From contig NZ_JACOGF010000016.1 in assembly GCF_014284335.1 (NCBI RefSeq), positions 62,001-126,000 of the forward strand: a DNA stretch of 64,000 nt, read 5' to 3'. The stretch's first letter is position 1. Each line of letters begins with the position of its first letter. This document shows positions 62,064-64,000 of this stretch, one piece after another. Below the pieces are notes generated by a model. That model was not told the DNA's origin. It searched no databases and worked only from the letters and a program-made list of their open reading frames with translations. A program made the position numbers and the translations under genes. The stretch comes from Undibacterium hunanense. GTDB taxonomy: Bacteria; Pseudomonadota; Gammaproteobacteria; Burkholderiales; Burkholderiaceae_D.

Positions 62064-62855
62064 TTACATTTCCTGATGCGGGGTTGGTGACAGCACTTCC
62101 ATGGCGCGCTGACCGCGTCCACCAAGAAAGAAACTGTTGATGAATGGATGTTTAAATGCCAGCACTTCCTGCGGCGTACCGATGGTGACTACGCGTTTTT
62201 CTGCCAGCACGGCAATCCGGTTGGACAGGGCAAACAGGCTGTCCAGGTCATGCGTCACCATGATGACGGTCAGGCGCAATTGCTGGTGCAGCGATAATAT
62301 CAGTTCTACAAAACTGTCCGACCGGTCCGGATCCAGCCCGGCAGTGGGCTCATCCAGGAACAGCAGTTCCGGCTCGAGCGCCAGCGCCCGCGCCAAGGCA
62401 ATCCGTTTGATCATGCCGCCGGACAGGTCAGACGGCATCTTGCGCGCATGTTCAAAGGCAATATCGACCATATGCAGTTTCAGGTAGACCAGATCCGTGA
62501 TCAGGTCTTCTGACAGGGTACCCAGTTCACGCATGGGCTGGGCAACATTGTCAAATACGCTCATGGCAGAATACAGGGCACCATGCTGGAACAGCATACC
62601 GGAACGCTTGCGCAGGTAATCAAGATGGCGTGCCTGCGGTGCATGCAGGTCTTCGCCAAATACCTTGATGTTGCCTCGAGTCGGCACTTCCAGCCCCAGC
62701 ATTTGCCGCATCAGCACCGTCTTGCCCGAACCCGAACCACCGACGATGGATAAAATCTCGCCGCGCCTGACTTGCAGTTCCAGTTGATCATGAATAACGG
62801 CACGACCAAACTGGGTACGCAAATCACGGATTTCAATGATATGTTCTCGTGTCAT
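62064..62855 (-). CDS. MlaF-like ABC ATPase
   Basis: 263 aa from ATG 62855, overlapping the permease stop by one base (TGATG). Walker A GGSGSGKT, Q-loop region near FQHGALYSAMSVFDN, signature LSGGMIKRIALARAL, Walker B LLFLDEPTAGLDP. It powers lipid transport between inner and outer membrane. Confidence 0.93.
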   Translation of the reverse strand: MTREHIIEIRDLRTQFGRAVIHDQLELQVRRGEILSIVGGSGSGKTVLMRQMLGLEVPTRGNIKVFGEDLHAPQARHLDYLRKRSGMLFQHGALYSAMSVFDNVAQPMRELGTLSEDLITDLVYLKLHMVDIAFEHARKMPSDLSGGMIKRIALARALALEPELLFLDEPTAGLDPDRSDSFVELILSLHQQLRLTVIMVTHDLDSLFALSNRIAVLAEKRVVTIGTPQEVLAFKHPFINSFFLGGRGQRAMEVLSPTPHQEM

Positions 62856-63979
62856 CAATAGCCCGTCTTGCTGAAGATGATGGCAAATACGGCATCGGCA
62901 ATGATGACGACGGTAATGGCCACCACCACGGAATTGGTGGTGCCACGACCCAGGCTTTCGGTATTCGGTTCTATCCGCAAGCCATAGTGGCAGGCGATCA
63001 GGGCAATCAGCATGCCAAAGCTCACACCTTTGAGCAGGCCTATCCAGTAATTGAGAAGTGGTACCGCTTCCGGTAATTTATAGATAAAGAATTCGGGTGA
63101 CATGCCCAGCAGCGCTTGCGCGGATATCATACCGCCGGCCAGCGCCATGACATCGGTCCAGATCACCAGCAGCGGCATGGCGATGGCCAGCGCCAGTACT
63201 TTTGGCATGATCAGGCGAAAGCCGTGGGGTATGCCCATGACGCTCATGGCATCCAGTTCTTCCGTCACCCGCATGACACCAAGCTGTGCCGTAATCGCCG
63301 AACCCGAGCGGCCCGCCACCAGAATGGCTGCCAGCATGGGCCCCAGCTCGCGGATGATACTCATGCCAAGGATATTGACGATATACAGGTCACCACCAAA
63401 GGTACGCAATTGTTGCGCTGACAAATACGACAATACCACGCCAATCAAAATGCCGACCAGTGCAGTGATGCCCAGCGCCTGGGCACCAGTGCGGTAGATG
63501 TTGGCTGATAATTCTTTCCACGGCCCTTTGAGCGGGTGCCGGATAAAGCGCCATATATCCAGCATTAACTGGCCGAGCAGCGCAGTAAAGCTGTGCAAAT
63601 GGTTGAGCAGGCCCAGCATTTGTGCGCCCAGTTGCATGGTGCGTGTCAGGCGTGGTTTGGCTGAACCGGGGATATTGATCCTGCTTACCTGTTCCAGCCT
63701 GATAAACAAACCCTCATGTGCACTTTGCACCGTGAGTTGTCGTGGCCTTTGCTTGCCCCAGGCGCGCCACAACATTTGTGCACCTATGTGATCGAGGCTG
63801 CTGATTTGCGACAAATCCCAGTGCAGGTCTTTTTGCTGCGCTGCCTTGTTGAGCAGCGCGCTGATTTCATGCATGGTTGCCCTGCCTGACAGGGCATGCA
63901 CCAGCCAGGCACCTGCCACGATGGCGGTCGGCTGTTGCTGGTGAGTAAATTGCAGGGTGGGCGCGATCTCATGTGGCAT
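62855..63979 (-). CDS. MlaE-like ABC permease with N-terminal STAS domain
   Basis: 374 aa. STAS-like N-terminus (WDLSQISSLDHIGAQMLWRAWG), then the MlaE permease core (GALQ-type QALGITALVGILIGVVLSYLSAQQLRTFGGDLYIVNILGMSIIRELGPMLAAILVAGRSGSAITAQLGVMRVTEELDAM). Standard MlaE is about 260 aa; the extra is the fused STAS, which elsewhere is a separate MlaB. Start of the operon E-F-D-lipoprotein-vanZ. Confidence 0.92.
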   Translation of the reverse strand: MPHEIAPTLQFTHQQQPTAIVAGAWLVHALSGRATMHEISALLNKAAQQKDLHWDLSQISSLDHIGAQMLWRAWGKQRPRQLTVQSAHEGLFIRLEQVSRINIPGSAKPRLTRTMQLGAQMLGLLNHLHSFTALLGQLMLDIWRFIRHPLKGPWKELSANIYRTGAQALGITALVGILIGVVLSYLSAQQLRTFGGDLYIVNILGMSIIRELGPMLAAILVAGRSGSAITAQLGVMRVTEELDAMSVMGIPHGFRLIMPKVLALAIAMPLLVIWTDVMALAGGMISAQALLGMSPEFFIYKLPEAVPLLNYWIGLLKGVSFGMLIALIACHYGLRIEPNTESLGRGTTNSVVVAITVVIIADAVFAIIFSKTGY

Positions 63980-64000
63980 AGCGCAAGTGTAAGTGACAAA

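Overview
The window looks like a chromosome segment of a mid-GC betaproteobacterium, most likely Burkholderiales/Oxalobacteraceae (Undibacterium-like). This is an inference from the dacC-dat-ybeD ... lipB-lipA neighbourhood, the betaproteobacterial-type long IF-1, the malonate operon order and overall protein similarity. No rRNA, tRNA, CRISPR array, transposase, integrase or phage gene was seen. Gene density is high and coding runs on both strands.

Left part (1-10.8 kb): a c-di-GMP GAF-GAF-PAS-GGDEF-EAL protein cut by the window edge; then a reactive-sulfur/efflux cluster (persulfide-dioxygenase-like hydrolase, TauE/SafE exporter, Cys-rich ArsR regulator with a clear 20-bp operator, and a divergent RND adaptor-pump-DUF2892 operon); then a small basic protein and a queuosine-precursor transporter. 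11.0-21.7 kb is a complete malonate module: a GntR/FCD regulator (MatR/MdcY type), a perfect TCTTGTATACAAGA operator, a TRAP transporter and mdcACDEGBH, followed by a secreted carboxymuconolactone-decarboxylase-fold protein and a strong bidirectional terminator shared with infA.

Middle part (22-44.7 kb): a phospholipase D-like protein, a LytS/LytTR-type two-component pair, two serine hydrolases with C-terminal TPR-like ends, an IorAB-type molybdenum oxidoreductase with its XdhC, an MdaB-type quinone reductase, AraC regulators, an aldo/keto reductase, a lone cyclic-nucleotide-binding protein, a large DUF4214/beta-strand-repeat surface protein, an 85-aa orphan protein preceded by four consecutive hairpins, and an exported alpha/beta hydrolase with a divergent AraC regulator. 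Small dispersed palindromic repeats are scattered here.

44.8-50.4 kb is a visibly AT-richer, tightly coupled four-gene operon on the minus strand: an M.TaqI-like adenine methyltransferase, a 751-aa protein with a MORC/Hsp90-type GHKL ATPase at its N-terminus and a histidine kinase at its C-terminus, a receiver-domain protein with an unknown C-terminal half, and an unknown 242-aa protein. It sits between an AraC gene and lipA. It is the best candidate for an undescribed (probably anti-phage or epigenetic signalling) system.

Right part (50.6-64 kb) is mostly core metabolism and envelope: lipA and lipB, a small accessory block (PhzF, isochorismatase-like, DUF2917, LysR), ybeD, dat, dacC, then a likely single operon mlaE-mlaF-mlaD-lipoprotein-vanZ-ferredoxin-hydrolase for envelope lipid transport.
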